Position numbers and translations under genes: made by a program. DNA of 64,000 nucleotides from Epiperipatus broadwayi (Eukaryota > Onychophora > Udeonychophora > Euonychophora > Peripatidae): contig JAQFVV010006197.1 in assembly GCA_028023455.1 (NCBI GenBank), forward strand, positions 20,581,254 through 20,645,253, in the 5' to 3' direction. A model generated the notes under the pieces. That model made no database searches. It worked only from the letters and a program-made list of their open reading frames with translations, and had not been told where the DNA came from. Positions within the stretch are counted from its first letter, which is position 1. The number at the start of each line of letters is the position of its first letter. Positions 48,643-59,361 of this stretch are shown piece by piece.

Positions 48643-49350
48643 ATGTGTCATAAGCTGTCTGGATTGAAATCATTCTTATTTCGAAATGAAAAATTATGCA
48701 AATATTCTAGTGATAAAATTAAAAATGTACATTTATTTGTTAATGGTTTGTTGAAAATTGGTTATTATAAAAATGCGATTGTTAATATTATTAAAGGATT
48801 TAAAAGAAATCAACACTATAATAAAATTAAAAATAAAAATATCAAAATGAAATGGATTTCAATGCCATTTATATCAGATGAGCAGGTCAAGTTTATTAGG
48901 AAAATTTATAATGGTTTGTGTCATATTGCTTTTTTCTCTACAAATAACATAAATAGATTGCTTAATAATTCTAAAATTCAAAATTCAAAGTTTAATCAAA
49001 ATTCTATTTTATATAGATTGATATGTGGATGCGGCGTACAATACATTGGTGAATCTAAGTGTACATTTGAGAAGAGAATAAAAGAGCATATGCTTTTATA
49101 TAATAGAATTCAAAAAGAGAATCAATCTTGAACAGATGTAAATAAACCTTCATCATCTGTTATATTTGATCATAATAAATCTTGTCAATATGGATTTAAA
49201 TTTGATTATAAAAATATAAAAATTATTCAAATTGAACATTGTCATAATAAACGTAAAATAAAAGAGGCTATGTTGATTTCAAGAAATCGTCAAATGTTAA
49301 TGAATCGCCAGTCATCAAATGTTAAGATAACAGAATTGTGGGAAATCTGA
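48643..49350 (+). pseudogene. Penelope-like GIY-YIG region (right copy, premature stop)
   Basis: It is the mirror copy of the left frame and nearly identical up to RIQKENQ. There, two base changes convert the left copy's TAT GGA codons into TCT TGA, giving a stop at about 49,129. The same frame then continues TDVNKPSSS to the end, and extends about 13 residues further than the left copy (NRQSSNVKITELWEI). The motifs IYRLICGC-type (here LYRLICGCGVQYIGES) and FEKRIKEHM are intact before the stop. One arm open, the other stopped, shows independent decay since duplication. Confidence 0.85.
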
Positions 49351-49503
49351 ATTGAACTATGGATATTGTTAAAGGTTGTCTCATTTTGATTATTCAATGT
49401 TATATAGTTGATAAAGACTACAAAGTGTATAGTCGAAAGTACTTCTAAAAGAATATAATTTATATAAATTGTACTGTATTTTGATATATATATTGATTTG
49501 CAT

Positions 49504-49535
<32 letters not shown>

Positions 49536-49565
49536 ATAAATAAAAATATCCGTTAATTAAAAATA

Positions 49566-49802
49566 ATATTGTAATTATAATTGAAATAATATTTTTAAAC
49601 GGTTTATAAACAATTCAAACAATCTTTAAATCCGCAGAAGTACTTTCGGTTACTTTCAAACCTGCCTCAACTGCTATTAAATTCAATTTAATAGCAGTTG
49701 AGGCAGGTTTGAAAGTAACCGAAAGTACTTCTGCGGATTTAAAGATTGTTTGAATTGTTTATAAACCGTTTAAAAATATTATTTCAATTATAATTACAAT
49801 AT
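49566..49802. repeat. Palindrome P3: perfect hairpin with about 115-bp arms and 5-bp loop
   Basis: Left arm 49,566-49,681 and right arm 49,687-49,802 are identical reverse complements by eye, with loop TTCAA. Each arm, read outward, contains GAGGCAGGTTTGAAAGTAAC followed by CGAAAGTACTTCTGCGG. That is a 4-bp stem GGTT/AACC then GAAAGTAC, the same layout and the same CGAAAGTACTTCT as in the 3' UTR of P2. So P3 looks like a head-to-head pair of a second Penelope-like 3' tail. (TA)n tracts lie on both sides. Confidence 0.8.
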
Positions 49803-50049
49803 ATATATATATATAATCAAATTTAAATTATATAAACTTTTTAAAATACCATTTACAAATTTTATAATATATTCATTACTATACTGATGAAAAATCTGTC
49901 TCAACTCTGCAGGATATATATTTTAATCTTGACTATCCCACATAAAACAAAGAACATAAGGTAAATGTTTGAACAAAATCTTGAATATTTTGCTCAGAAG
50001 TAAGGGGTATTAAGTTTATTAAGATATAAATCTATGAAATTTTCATAAA
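49803..50049. other. (TA)n tract and unassigned sequence
   Basis: Nothing recognisable beyond a (TA)n run at its start. Confidence 0.5.
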
Positions 50050-51777
50050 AATGAATTTGAAAGAATTGGAAAACTTGAGGATAAATAAAATATTCATTAC
50101 GTGATTATGTGAAGTGATAGAACAATAAATATAGTTGGTATTGCCATGGGGAAGAGAGGATTTAATAGGAAAGATGATTGCCCTGAAATGAAATTTATGA
50201 TAATAAGGATAAATATGGTATATATGAAGTTAATTAAACCAATTACTGATCATGTTGATTAAGAGACTGACGAACAATATTAAAAATTAGAATAATATGG
50301 GATTAAAATTGTATGCATATTATATTAGGTGGGTATAATGAAGTTGTGGGAAAAAAAAGCAAAATTGTAACTATGTTATTGAAAAAAGAATGCAGGAATT
50401 AACTGGGCTTGTAAAGTTTTGGAAGGAAATACATTTATATGTTACAAATATCTGATTCAAAAATTATCTGAGTTTATACACACGGGAAAACAAATGATAG
50501 AAAAAGGTATCAGATAGATTATACATTAATATAAGAAGGATATTGGAGTTCTTAAGAAGTCTCATATTTTGCCTGGTATTGATATAAATTTTGATTATAA
50601 AACAATTATGGTGAAATCAAAACTTGAGCTTATAAAGAATAAAAAAATTATGATTGATATTGATGTAAAATAAAAGAAGTAGAAATGAAATTGACAAGAT
50701 ATACAATAGAAATTAATCAATTAAAGAAAGTTTTAAAAGCCTTGGATAATTGAGAGAATCTTAAAATATTGGAAAAATGAAGAATATGAAAGAATGAAAA
50801 TAGTGAGGTAGAACAGGTGATATATATAGGATCATTAATACCCCCCCCCCCATCAAAAAAAAAGATTTGGTGAGAGAGAATTGATTAAAGAGAAAAATGC
50901 AAAGAAATAAATGTCCTTCAATGCAAAAAAAACAAAACAAAAACATTTGGTGCAATTAATTAAAAGCATTAATAGAATAAAAAGAAGGGTATGATAAGTA
51001 AATTAGCTGACAAGAGTAATAGAGATTAAATGATAAAAAATATATATATTCAGAATTTGTTTAAAAAGAATGATGATGAAGCTAATTATGAAATTGAAAA
51101 AGAAGAGAATGTTAAAAAAAAGAACAAAGATGGCTATATTGAAAGAAAAGATGGGTAAAGTATTTGAGGAAATGAAAAATGATGTGCTGGGATTTATAGA
51201 AAATTTACAAAAATGTTAAAAGAACTTGGAGGATCTACTGTTAAAAAACTGTGGAATGGTTTAATTTGATAAATAATAGAAATTGACCTAAGGACTTTTT
51301 AAGAACTATAATGATTCTGATTGTTAAGAAAAAAAAGCTGTTAGATGTAAAAAAAAAAAAAAAATAGACCGGTAGATTCAATATTATATGATGCAAAAAT
51401 ATTCTATGGAAAAAATATTCAAAAAATATATTGAAAAGTGGAATATTATATTAAAGAATAATAATAAGATTTATAAAAAGAAAATGACACATGGAATGCT
51501 ATTGGAAGTGATAGAATGATTGCAAGAGAGATATGTAGAAAAAGGGAAAGGGATTTAAATGTATTTTGTGAATTTAGATAAAGTGTTTAAAAAATTACTT
51601 AGATCAGGCTTATGAATATCTTGAGAAATAAAGAGTACATTAAAAGGAAAGAAGATTGATATGGAATATTTTCATTGGATAAAAATAAACAGATTATAGT
51701 ATAAGACTAAGAATGTGAGTATAAAAAAAGGTGTGATATAACTATTTAAGAGAAGCAATAAAATAAATATTTGAACT
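50050..51777 (+). mobile_element. RTE-like LINE, decayed (endonuclease to mid reverse transcriptase)
   Basis: Plus-strand pieces in several frames follow the order of RTE-type LINEs. Around 50,470-50,530 comes the T-H-G-K-T-N-D-R-K segment and QIDYTLI, matching the W-x-S-P-D-G-x-x-x-x-Q-I-D-Y-I block. Next is GIDINFDYKTIMVKSKLELI, matching the S-D-H-N-L-V-x-x-K region with SDH lost. Around 51,200 comes FTKMLKELGGSTVKKLWNGL, then near 51,500 GMLLEVIE, LQERYVEKGKGI and MYFVNLDKVFKK, which is motif A with N-L-D in place of V-D-L-E/D. Stops and indels are frequent. It ends where the 1.57-kb inverted-repeat element begins. Confidence 0.75.
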
Positions 51778-53345
51778 TTGAAGGGTACTTATATATTGGA
51801 CCTGCTATGCCTTTCCACATTCGTATCGGTCTGTCAATAACTTTCTAATCTTGCAATGTCATCACATAACATGTATACTGTAATTTTCAACAAACTTAAG
51901 TGACAAACTTGCCAAAATGAACCCCATGTACACATTATTTTATGACAAATTTTCTAGATTTAGAAAGTTATCAACAGATTGATATGTATGTGAAAAGGTG
52001 TAACAGCTCTAATATATAACACTAATTGCATCAAAATAATAGATAAACTTAAAAAGTACATTTTTAACAATATGAAAAGTATAAATTTGGACACAAAAAA
52101 TAAAAACATATACATTACTAAATAAAATCAGGTAATTGTAAGTTTTAAAATGGCATTCTTTTGTTGAAACCACCCCCTCCTTCCCCCCAAGATACGACAT
52201 TCTGTTGTCACAAACATAGGTTGCAATTCTCAAATTTTACTTAAAATTAAAAAATACTATGTGTATTAACTCTGGCAGAATATTACAAAATGGACACTAA
52301 AGCAAAATTAACTGAAAAAAATACTACAAAAGCAAAATAAAAAAAATAATAAAATGACTACTACAACTATTCACTCACTTAAAATCAAAACATTCTTACC
52401 ATGTATATATAACAGGAATTGTCATGATGAAACAACCATATGTCTCTCTGCAGAAGAGAAGGCCTCTAAACATTACTACTTCATTTGAAGTGTCTCTTTA
52501 TTGGTAGTGAGCAGAAAATAGCCAAATTTTAATCACAATACTTATAAATCCAAAAAAATAATAAGTATATTAATTAGAAAATGAACAGTAAAGCAAATAA
52601 AAAAAATATTATATCTATTAACTATGGCAGAAAGGTAGAAAATGGACAGATAAAAAAAGTCTATAACTAGTTCAGAATTTTACAAAATGAAGAGTTAAAG
52701 GACATGTTTATATGATGTAATGGCTGAGCAGGATCTTGATCAAGAAATGTGACTAACTAACAGTAAACTTTTACCAAAACTTTTGTAAACTTTTATTAAA
52801 ATGTAATCAATGTGGTGGACTGATTTTTTTTAATGTCATCAAGAATGTAAACGAAAGTGGCATCTTCTTTGTGCAGTCAGCAGATCATAGTTCCTCAGTT
52901 TTATATGCTTTAGAAAAAAAAAGAGTAAACTTTTATTAAAATAGAATCAATGAAGTGGTCTGATTTTTTAAAATATCCAGAATGCAAACAAAAATGTCAT
53001 CTTCTCTGTGTAGTCTTCCTGTTTTATATGCTTTACAGAAAGAAAAAAATGTTAAGCCCTCTTGCATATTTTGTTTGATCATTTAAAGTTGCTGCTGTTC
53101 TATCCTCAATTGCATGATGAGGCAAAAAATCACAATTATCTTTATTTATTTAGATATTGTAATATGTTTTTATTATTTTTGTACACAAATTTATCACTTA
53201 AGTTTGTCAGAAGTTCTGGTGTTTATGTTATTTGATGAGATTTCAGGATTTATTTGATGGAATCACAGGGTGAAAAATTTATCAGTATAATGACATAATG
53301 TGAAAAGGCATAGCAGGTCTAATATGTAAATACCCTTTGAAGGAA
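51778..53345. mobile_element. 1.57-kb element with imperfect terminal inverted repeats
   Basis: The left end TTGAAGGGTACTTATATATT, continuing into GGACCTGCTATGCCTTTCCA, is mirrored at 53,300-53,345 (AAAGGCATAGCAGGTCTAAT ... ACCCTTT). The left end also forms its own foldback, with an inverted copy at 51,960-52,017. Internally, a segment starting TAAACTTTTATTAAAATGTA is repeated at 52,925 in direct orientation, about 135 bp apart. No transposase is visible, so it is non-autonomous. It directly abuts the decayed RTE-like LINE. Confidence 0.65.
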
Positions 53346-53497
53346 CAATTTGCAATGATATGGCAAATCAATGTTTGGCTACTTCATAGCCAAGTTACTG
53401 TTTTACTTATTTTTGATTTACCCTCTTTTTACCCATTATAATGTATACAATAATGGTTGGAAAAAGGTGTGCTCAAAAGAAAGCAAAATATAATTAT

Positions 53498-53740
53498 ATA
53501 ATCAAATAGAAGCAAAACAATATCCATGAATTCTCATATATAAATTATGCACATCTACTTTCATTATCATAAAACCCAAGAACAAAATAGTCATCATTTA
53601 TTCTTGTAGCATCTATTTAAAGTTGGTTGCTGGAATAAGAGTAAATTTCAAATTTAAAGCCAGATGTAAATGCTGCATTATTAATTTTGATTTAGAATAA
53701 AATACATAAAGATGAAGATAGATACTCATTTTACAACTGT
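53498..53740 (+). repeat. Half copy of the 53.8-kb foldback unit
   Basis: ATCAAATAGAAGCAAAACAA, ACTTTCATTATCATAAAACC and CTTGTAGCATCTATTTAAAG correspond in order to blocks of one arm of the foldback at 53,806 (ATCAAATAGAAGCAGACCAA, CACTTTTATTG, CTGTAGCTTCAGATTTTATT). This suggests the unit can exist singly or as an inverted pair. Confidence 0.5.
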
Positions 53741-53805
53741 AGACAATAAATAGAAGTCATATAATAATTGTAAATATTTAATAAATGTAGCACCAAACAT
53801 GTATG

Positions 53806-54179
53806 TTATCAAATAGAAGCAGACCAACTTTTCTGAGTTGTCAAATATAAATATATATTCCCACTTTTATTGAAATAATGTGTGCATATTTAATACTAAC
53901 ACATTAAAGTTTTACATATTGAAATAAAACGTAAGAATGAAATGATCACAGCTTAACTCCTGTAGCTTCAGATTTTATTAAGATTTGATTTTCTGTCAAA
54001 AACAAGAGTGAATTCCAAATTTCATTATTGCTCCAGCATTTGTCAAAAAACCAGGCCTTAATAAAATCTGATGCTACAAAATTAAGTAGTGATCATTTTA
54101 TTTATAAACTTTATGGTAATAAAAGTGGCTGTATATATTTGACAGCTTCCAGAAGATGGTCTGCTTCCATTTGATTATA
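53806..54179. repeat. Foldback element, 374 bp
   Basis: TTATCAAATAGAAGCAGACC at the left pairs with GGTCTGCTTCCATTTGATTA at the right. Inner blocks ATGATCACAGCTTAACTCCT and CTTCAGATTTTATTAAG pair with CTTAATAAAATCTGATGCTA and AAGTAGTGATCAT. The arms are about 170 bp, and the centre lies near 54,020. Confidence 0.85.
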
Positions 54180-54608
54180 TATAAATATTTCGTGCAAAGT
54201 TATATATATATATATATTTAGTAGTCAATGTTTAATATTGTAGATGAAATCAAATTAATGTCAAATTTATATCATTAACAGTATAAAACTTTAGAACATT
54301 CCATTTGTAAACAATTTTGCTAATCAGATGAGCTAGAGAATTGAAATATGAATTCCACCCAACCAATAAAATGTGGATGTAAACTGAAACCATCTTAGTA
54401 GTGATTCAGTGTCATATCATACTAAAGAAGATTAGTTGTGATGTAAAAAAGTGTTTTGTAGAGGTGTAATTTAATAATGATCAAAATCAGATTGGTTAAA
54501 TACATTGTTTTAAACCGTTAATTATAATATATACACATAAACACGCACACACATACTTAAAAAAACTTTCAAATGCAAACGTTAATCAGTAAAACTTAAT
54601 CAATGCAT
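54180..54608. other. AT-rich stretch, no gene recognised
   Basis: Nothing recognisable beyond AT-rich sequence and a short (TA)n run near 54,200. Confidence 0.45.
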
Positions 54609-54616
54609 GATAAAAG

Positions 54617-54715
54617 CCGAGAGATCAGCGCAGCAGCCTTGCAAGCAAGTAGTTGATTGCAGACGGTTGTTGCGGGTTCGCCTCCTGGCCGATGCTATGA
54701 CATATGGAAAAAAAA
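54617..54715 (+). mobile_element. tRNA-Gly-derived SINE (copy 2)
   Basis: It matches copy 1 at 28.4 kb: GAGATCAGCGCAGCAGCCTT, GCAAGCAAGTAGTTG, GCAGACGGTTG, the B-box-like GCGGGTTCGCCTCC, then GATGCTATGACATATGG and an A8 tail. The first ten bases of the family are missing or altered. Flanking GATAAAAG (54,609-54,616) and GATGAAAAG (54,716-54,724) may be a one-mismatch target-site duplication. Confidence 0.75.
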
Positions 54716-54724
54716 GATGAAAAG

Positions 54725-55515
54725 GATTTTTTATCTTGTGAGAAACAAAAAATAATACATAGATTCGTGCTTGCAAATAGTTAGTTTGAGCTTGTAAAGG
54801 ATGAACATTTTATGTAAGATGTAAAATCTTGGCATTGTAGTAAAAAAAAAAGGTAATATAACATTCGATGTCAGACAGTAAGACTAAAAGCTTACTCATA
54901 GTTATTTTTAGTGAGAAAAATCGAGATTAATTATTTAAATATTTAGAAATCAAATCGAATTAATTAAAAAGAAAAAAAAACAATTTCTGAACCGACTTTA
55001 AGTTAAAAAAAAAAGAATATTTTTTGGCTATTAAAGTTGAAATTAAAACGCAGTTTGTTAAGTATTAAATTATTATACAAGTTATTTATATATAATCTCG
55101 AACTTTTAATAAAAAGTCTATTTTAGAAATTATTTCTAAAATAGAGACAATAAATCAAAAAAGTTTATAAGTTTAAAACAATTATAGAAAACAAAATTTA
55201 AGAAGACAATTATATCCCCCCCCCCCCCAGATCTAAGTAATTGAAGAACTTATTAAAAGATAGACTTGAAAAAACAAGCTTGTCTAAAAATGTCATTTGG
55301 ACTTGTTTTTTGATGGATGATGGCTGTATATAACTATCTGTGTTAAATTATTTTTCCAGACAGTGGAGACTATAGATTGCGTTTATCTCGTTATAACACT
55401 TATTTATAGTTAGTAATATTTTGACACTCTTTGCTAATTTTTCCCCACATTTATTTCAATATTTTATTCATATTACTTACTATATCGTAAATTTTAAAAA
55501 TGGTTTACAATGTGT
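54725..55515. other. AT-rich stretch, no gene recognised
   Basis: Contains a C10-type homopolymer run near 55,216. No coding or RNA feature found. Confidence 0.45.
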
Positions 55516-55614
55516 TATGTATGTGTATAATTAAAATACACATACGTACAAAGTAATGATAGTAAATATTATAACTATTAATTTATGCGTATGTGCATTT
55601 TAATTATACACACA
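55516..55614. repeat. 99-bp inverted-repeat element, about 30-bp arms
   Basis: ATGTGTATAATTAAAATACA then CATACGTA at the left is matched by ATGCGTATGTGCATTTTAATTATACACACA at the right with few mismatches and a loop of about 35 bp. It resembles a minute MITE. Confidence 0.7.
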
Positions 55615-55805
55615 ACAATGGTATATATTTCTAACAAATAAACATTTTGCGCAATTACGATGCATATATGCTTTGTGATGCTTTGGGGACAGGATTGGTA
55701 AATTCAGTGTAAAGAATAAAGTGAATCAAAACTAATTTGTAGATATTTCCTGTACATATTTAAATGTTTGTTTAATAAAGTTTATTACCTAAAAAAAAAA
55801 GTACA

Positions 55806-56216
55806 CCCATCATTTTATTTCTTGTATCAAAATAAAGCTCAATACAGAAGTAAAACATAACAAATATGAGTTTATTATCTCTAAAAAACGAAAAAGTATA
55901 CATCTTCACGTTTACAGCCAGTTTGCCCACATAGCTATCACAGAACTTGTCATATCAGATACAATATTATGCGTATTAGATTAGTTTAAATATGCAATAC
56001 ATCTTTACTTATTCCTTGCCCTTGTGTGTGCGTCACGTAGACTTTCATATCAATACTGCTATTCACTTTTTTTTTTTGCCTCAGATTTTGGTAGTTTTTA
56101 TTACACCCTGCACAGTCTGCCTAATTAGCATACCTTTACATAATTAAATTTATTAATTTTTTTAGAGTGTTAACAGTGAAGAATTCATTCAACCTTCTGT
56201 CTGACTATTTGTTACA
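55806..56216 (-). repeat. 3' LTR of the Ty3/gypsy element
   Basis: It aligns with the right LTR through CATTTTATTTCTTGTATCAA, CAGAAGTAAAAC, GCAATACAT, the TGTGTTAAC-type segment, and CTTCTGTCTGA(C/T)TATTTGTT. It ends in TTACA. It is about 50 bp shorter than the right LTR because of deletions. Confidence 0.8.
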
Positions 56217-56899
56217 AACAAACGTAATGGACTTTATTTGCAACCTTTGTATACACATACACACATACAAACACATAGTTATTGTTTAAGTTAGTACACT
56301 TCTCTACTTTAGTCTTTCAGGTTTCCTTTGATCTCATACATGTCTTAATGGTCATACATGTCTGTCTTCATCTATTTGTTCTAAACTGAGTAAAATTCAT
56401 TACAGGCACTTCTGGTGAATCATTAAGCCTGTTACTCATTTTCAAGAGATTTGTTTTTTTTTCTCTTAGCTTAATTCTAGTTATCTCTTCTTGTACTTCT
56501 GATGATGATCCTCCTCTTTTGCTGAATCAATTATATCTACTATCGGGAAATCTTGCATTATCAGATACCCAAGTCTCACTCTGGAAGCTTTGAAGACAAT
56601 GTGCCTTTGAACACCAATTCCATCTGCCATTTGTGTTAATCTCAATTGTTTAGATAATATTTTTGATACAATTTCTGTTTTCCATTGTTTTCTTATTTAA
56701 GCTTCATATCCATACTGTTTTATAAATATTGTATTTTACACAATCTAAATTATTTTGCCTTTTCTCTATCATATAGGGGATGAACACAAATATGGGAGCT
56801 CATTATTTGCCTCTCATCAGCACTTTCAGCAAAAGTCTTTTAGTAATTGTACTGAGCATAAAATGCTAGTAAAATATGGTTGCTTTTAAAGCTTCATTA

Positions 56900-57480
56900 A
56901 TATCTATATGATACTTTATTCAATGTTGGCTTAAGATATTGTACTGATTTCCCAGATAATCTGTTAAATAAGAGGTAATAAGAAGGGGTTAGAACATTTC
57001 TAATTACCTTGCTAACCATTAAGTTTTTTTAACTGCAAAAAAACAAATCTGGCTTTCTTATTTCAAATAATAGTATGTGGATAACTATGATATGTAAACA
57101 GTTCAGTTAATACTTTAATGATATTCTCTGCACTCATATACCACCGTGTGTTTTTTTCCATTTTGAATAAGATTTGATAACTATCAAAAAATATATCCAT
57201 TAAAAGATCTAGTATGGTCTATATGCATTCTCTGCAATGGTTTGGTTGATTGTGCCAACACATTTTACAATGTTTGACTGTTTGTTAAATCTCAAGGCTT
57301 ATTCTAGGTCACTAAGCATATGATCTTCCAAATATTTCATTCTGATGATGCCCAGATATCATTCATGTAGGAACTCCAGAACTTGCTTACTTCTTTTTGT
57401 AGGAATAAATATATGACTCATCATTAATATGCATTCATTGGATATGGACATGCTCTTATATTCATTCCATATAGGTTTAT
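56900..57480 (-). pseudogene. Integrase region of the Ty3/gypsy element
   Basis: Minus-strand fragments read SKQVLEFLHE, then YLGIIRMKYLEDHML, matching the zinc-binding approach (V-L-x-x-L-H-x-x-H-x-G-I-x-R-M-K). After that come IVKCVGTINQ (the C-x-x-C pair, one Cys lost) and FLIVIKSYSKWKKT. The last aligns with the F-L-V-V-V-D-A-Y-S-K-W core block, where the first catalytic Asp is Lys. Stops and frameshifts separate the fragments. Confidence 0.75.
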
Positions 57481-57740
57481 TACATAGCTTGGTTTGACTT
57501 TAATGCCATCTATCTTCAGTTCATTTTCTTATTAATTGATAACCAGAATCTTGTTTGGGCCATGTGACTGTAACTGCATTGTTTAATATATTTGATTCTA
57601 TAAAATCTCTATAATTAATTTCTATAGTTTGAGATTCATATTGTCTTTTTTATCGGCATTCTGAAAAAAGCACCAGCATGACTAATTTCTTTTTCTGGTT
57701 TATATGACAGTTTAAAATTGTAAGATACCAAAATGTTTAT

Positions 57741-58010
57741 CTATTTGGCCATCCTGTGATTGGTATAATTTGTAGACTTCTTTAGGTTTTTAAATATTTT
57801 CAACAGAGGTCTAGGATCCATATAGATCACTGCATGTATGTATACACATTGGTGAAATTTCTTCACTGCAATAGCAATTATTAGCTCTTTTTTATCAAGC
57901 TCACTGTAGTTCTTTTCAACTGCTATTAACAGCTTTGACTCCATATTCCCAACATTTGTTGTAATAATTACACCTTGATTCTTTCTGTAGTGGATAAGGA
58001 ATTGATTCAA
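57741..58010 (-). pseudogene. RNase H region of the Ty3/gypsy element
   Basis: An 89-codon frame contains KLLIAVEKNYSELDKKELII, matching the R-x-L-x-x-x-E-x-N-Y-S-x-x-D-K-E block. AIAVKKFHQCVYIHAVIYMD and PRPLLKIF follow, matching V-K-K-F-H-x-Y-L-x-G-x-x-F-x-I-x-T-D-H-K-P-L. Enough of the pattern remains to be sure of the family. The conserved T-D-H-K is Y-M-D-P-R. Confidence 0.88.
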
Positions 58011-58299
58011 TGTTAATAAATCTTTAGCCTTTTAAACTGCTATACCATGATATACTTCCATTGCTAATTTTTTTTTAAAATAGATCTTACGTTGGTATAA
58101 CTAGATGTGATTTACCTTTTAGGAAAGTCTCAAAAAAATTTAATAATTCCAGAAATGCTTACTAATCCTTAATGCATTATTGAAGGCTTTCACCTATTTT
58201 GGGTTTGGTATTTTCCTTTGTTGTTTATAGTATGTTCTAGAAAATTGATTTCTGTAGTGGAACAAATATATTTTATGGTATTTAGCCATGGCCTAAATT

Positions 58300-58930
58300 T
58301 CTGTAGTTTTTCACATAGGTTGTTTAAGCATGTTTTACATTCACTTTCAGTTTCTGGCAGTTAACAAAATATTATTCAGAGAAAGAATAATTCCTTTCAT
58401 CCTCTGCAACATACTATTCATTTTTAAAAACACATTTGGGCAATAACATTTTTGTATGATAGTTTATTATATTTTAATAGTCCTAAGTGAATATTTATGT
58501 TTAAGACAGTTATTCTTATTGTTACTGAAATTTGATAGAATGCAGACTTTGAATTGATCTTATCAAAGTATGTTGCTTTTTGTATTGGAGCTAAGGCCTT
58601 CCAAATGCTAGGAATAGGTTATGATTCTTTATTTATATATTTGTTTAAAGTCACATGATAATGTTCACATAATGAAAGCTTTATCTGGCTTTAATATGTT
58701 GCAACTGCTATTGACTCTTCAATATGTGACTCTTCAATTGATAATAGATCACCTCTTTTAATAAGTTCTTTCAGCATTTCTTCTACTTTAGTCTGCAAAG
58801 TAAAAGGAATCTTCCATGTCTTGCATACAATATGCTGACCATTCTTTAATATTTGTATGTCAATCAACTGTGTATTTATTTCTATTGGCCTCAACATAAA
58901 AAGGTAGAGAAATTTTTCTTTGACTTCCAA
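58300..58930 (-). pseudogene. Reverse transcriptase region of the Ty3/gypsy element
   Basis: The upstream frame (58,691-58,930) ends with WKIPFTLQTKVEEMLKELIK and RGDLLSIEES, matching the P-x-x-L-x-x-K-V-E-E-E-L-x-x-L-x-x-x-G-x-I-x-P-x-E-x-S approach to the palm. Near 58,370, MKGIILSLNNILLTARN aligns with the Y-x-D-D-I-L-V-x-G-x-x motif, but both catalytic Asp codons now read Asn-Asn (GAT to AAT twice). The remainder is broken by stops. The enzyme cannot be active. Confidence 0.85.
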
Positions 58931-59133
58931 TTCTATCTATACTCTATTTATTATCTTAATTCTAATTCCCAATAGGTTAAACCAATTTTGGCTTAGAATC
59001 AGGCTTACATCTCTCAGCACAGTATACAAAGGTAGATTGTTAACTCTCAAATTTAGTTTAGCTGAAATAATTATTATTTCTCATATATCTATCACATTTG
59101 TGTTTATGTTAGCCACTATATTATCAGTTTTCA

Positions 59134-59361
59134 CTATTGGTATATGACTGTAATTGTGATATTTGACCATTCTCTCTCTGACATAAGAGAGATGCCTGCT
59201 CTACTATAAGTTTCTATTCTTATTTTCTGTTTGAAATAGTGAACATCCAATATTATGTGATTGCGGTCAACATCATTTAACTTTTTAACCTTTGCTTCTC
59301 TTTTACAGATCCTTTTCTTTGAATTACCATTTATTATTTTTACTTTTTCTGATGAACTCAT
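59134..59361 (-). pseudogene. Aspartic protease region of the Ty3/gypsy element
   Basis: The frame includes RIETYSRAGISLMSEREW, which aligns with the D-T/S-G-A-x-x-S-x-x-S-E-x-x-W pattern of Ty3/gypsy proteases. The catalytic Asp position is Tyr and the Gly is Arg. The preceding basic stretch (KKRICKREAKVKKLND) joins the gag side. Inactive by inspection. Confidence 0.7.

Larger units (their letters stand above)
47757..49505. mobile_element. Palindrome P2: head-to-head Penelope-like (GIY-YIG) pair
   Basis: Two copies of an about 870-bp Penelope-like 3' region face away from each other, separated by 9 bp (48,626-48,634). The arms are nearly identical, including the coding region, a 3' UTR with GACTACAAAGTGTATAGTCG then AAAGTACTTCT, and a TA-rich end. 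Each copy is 5'-truncated at the same point, in the middle of the palindrome, and each 3' end borders a (TA)n tract. The unusual point is the shared truncation and head-to-head symmetry, which suggests one event made the pair. Confidence 0.85.
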
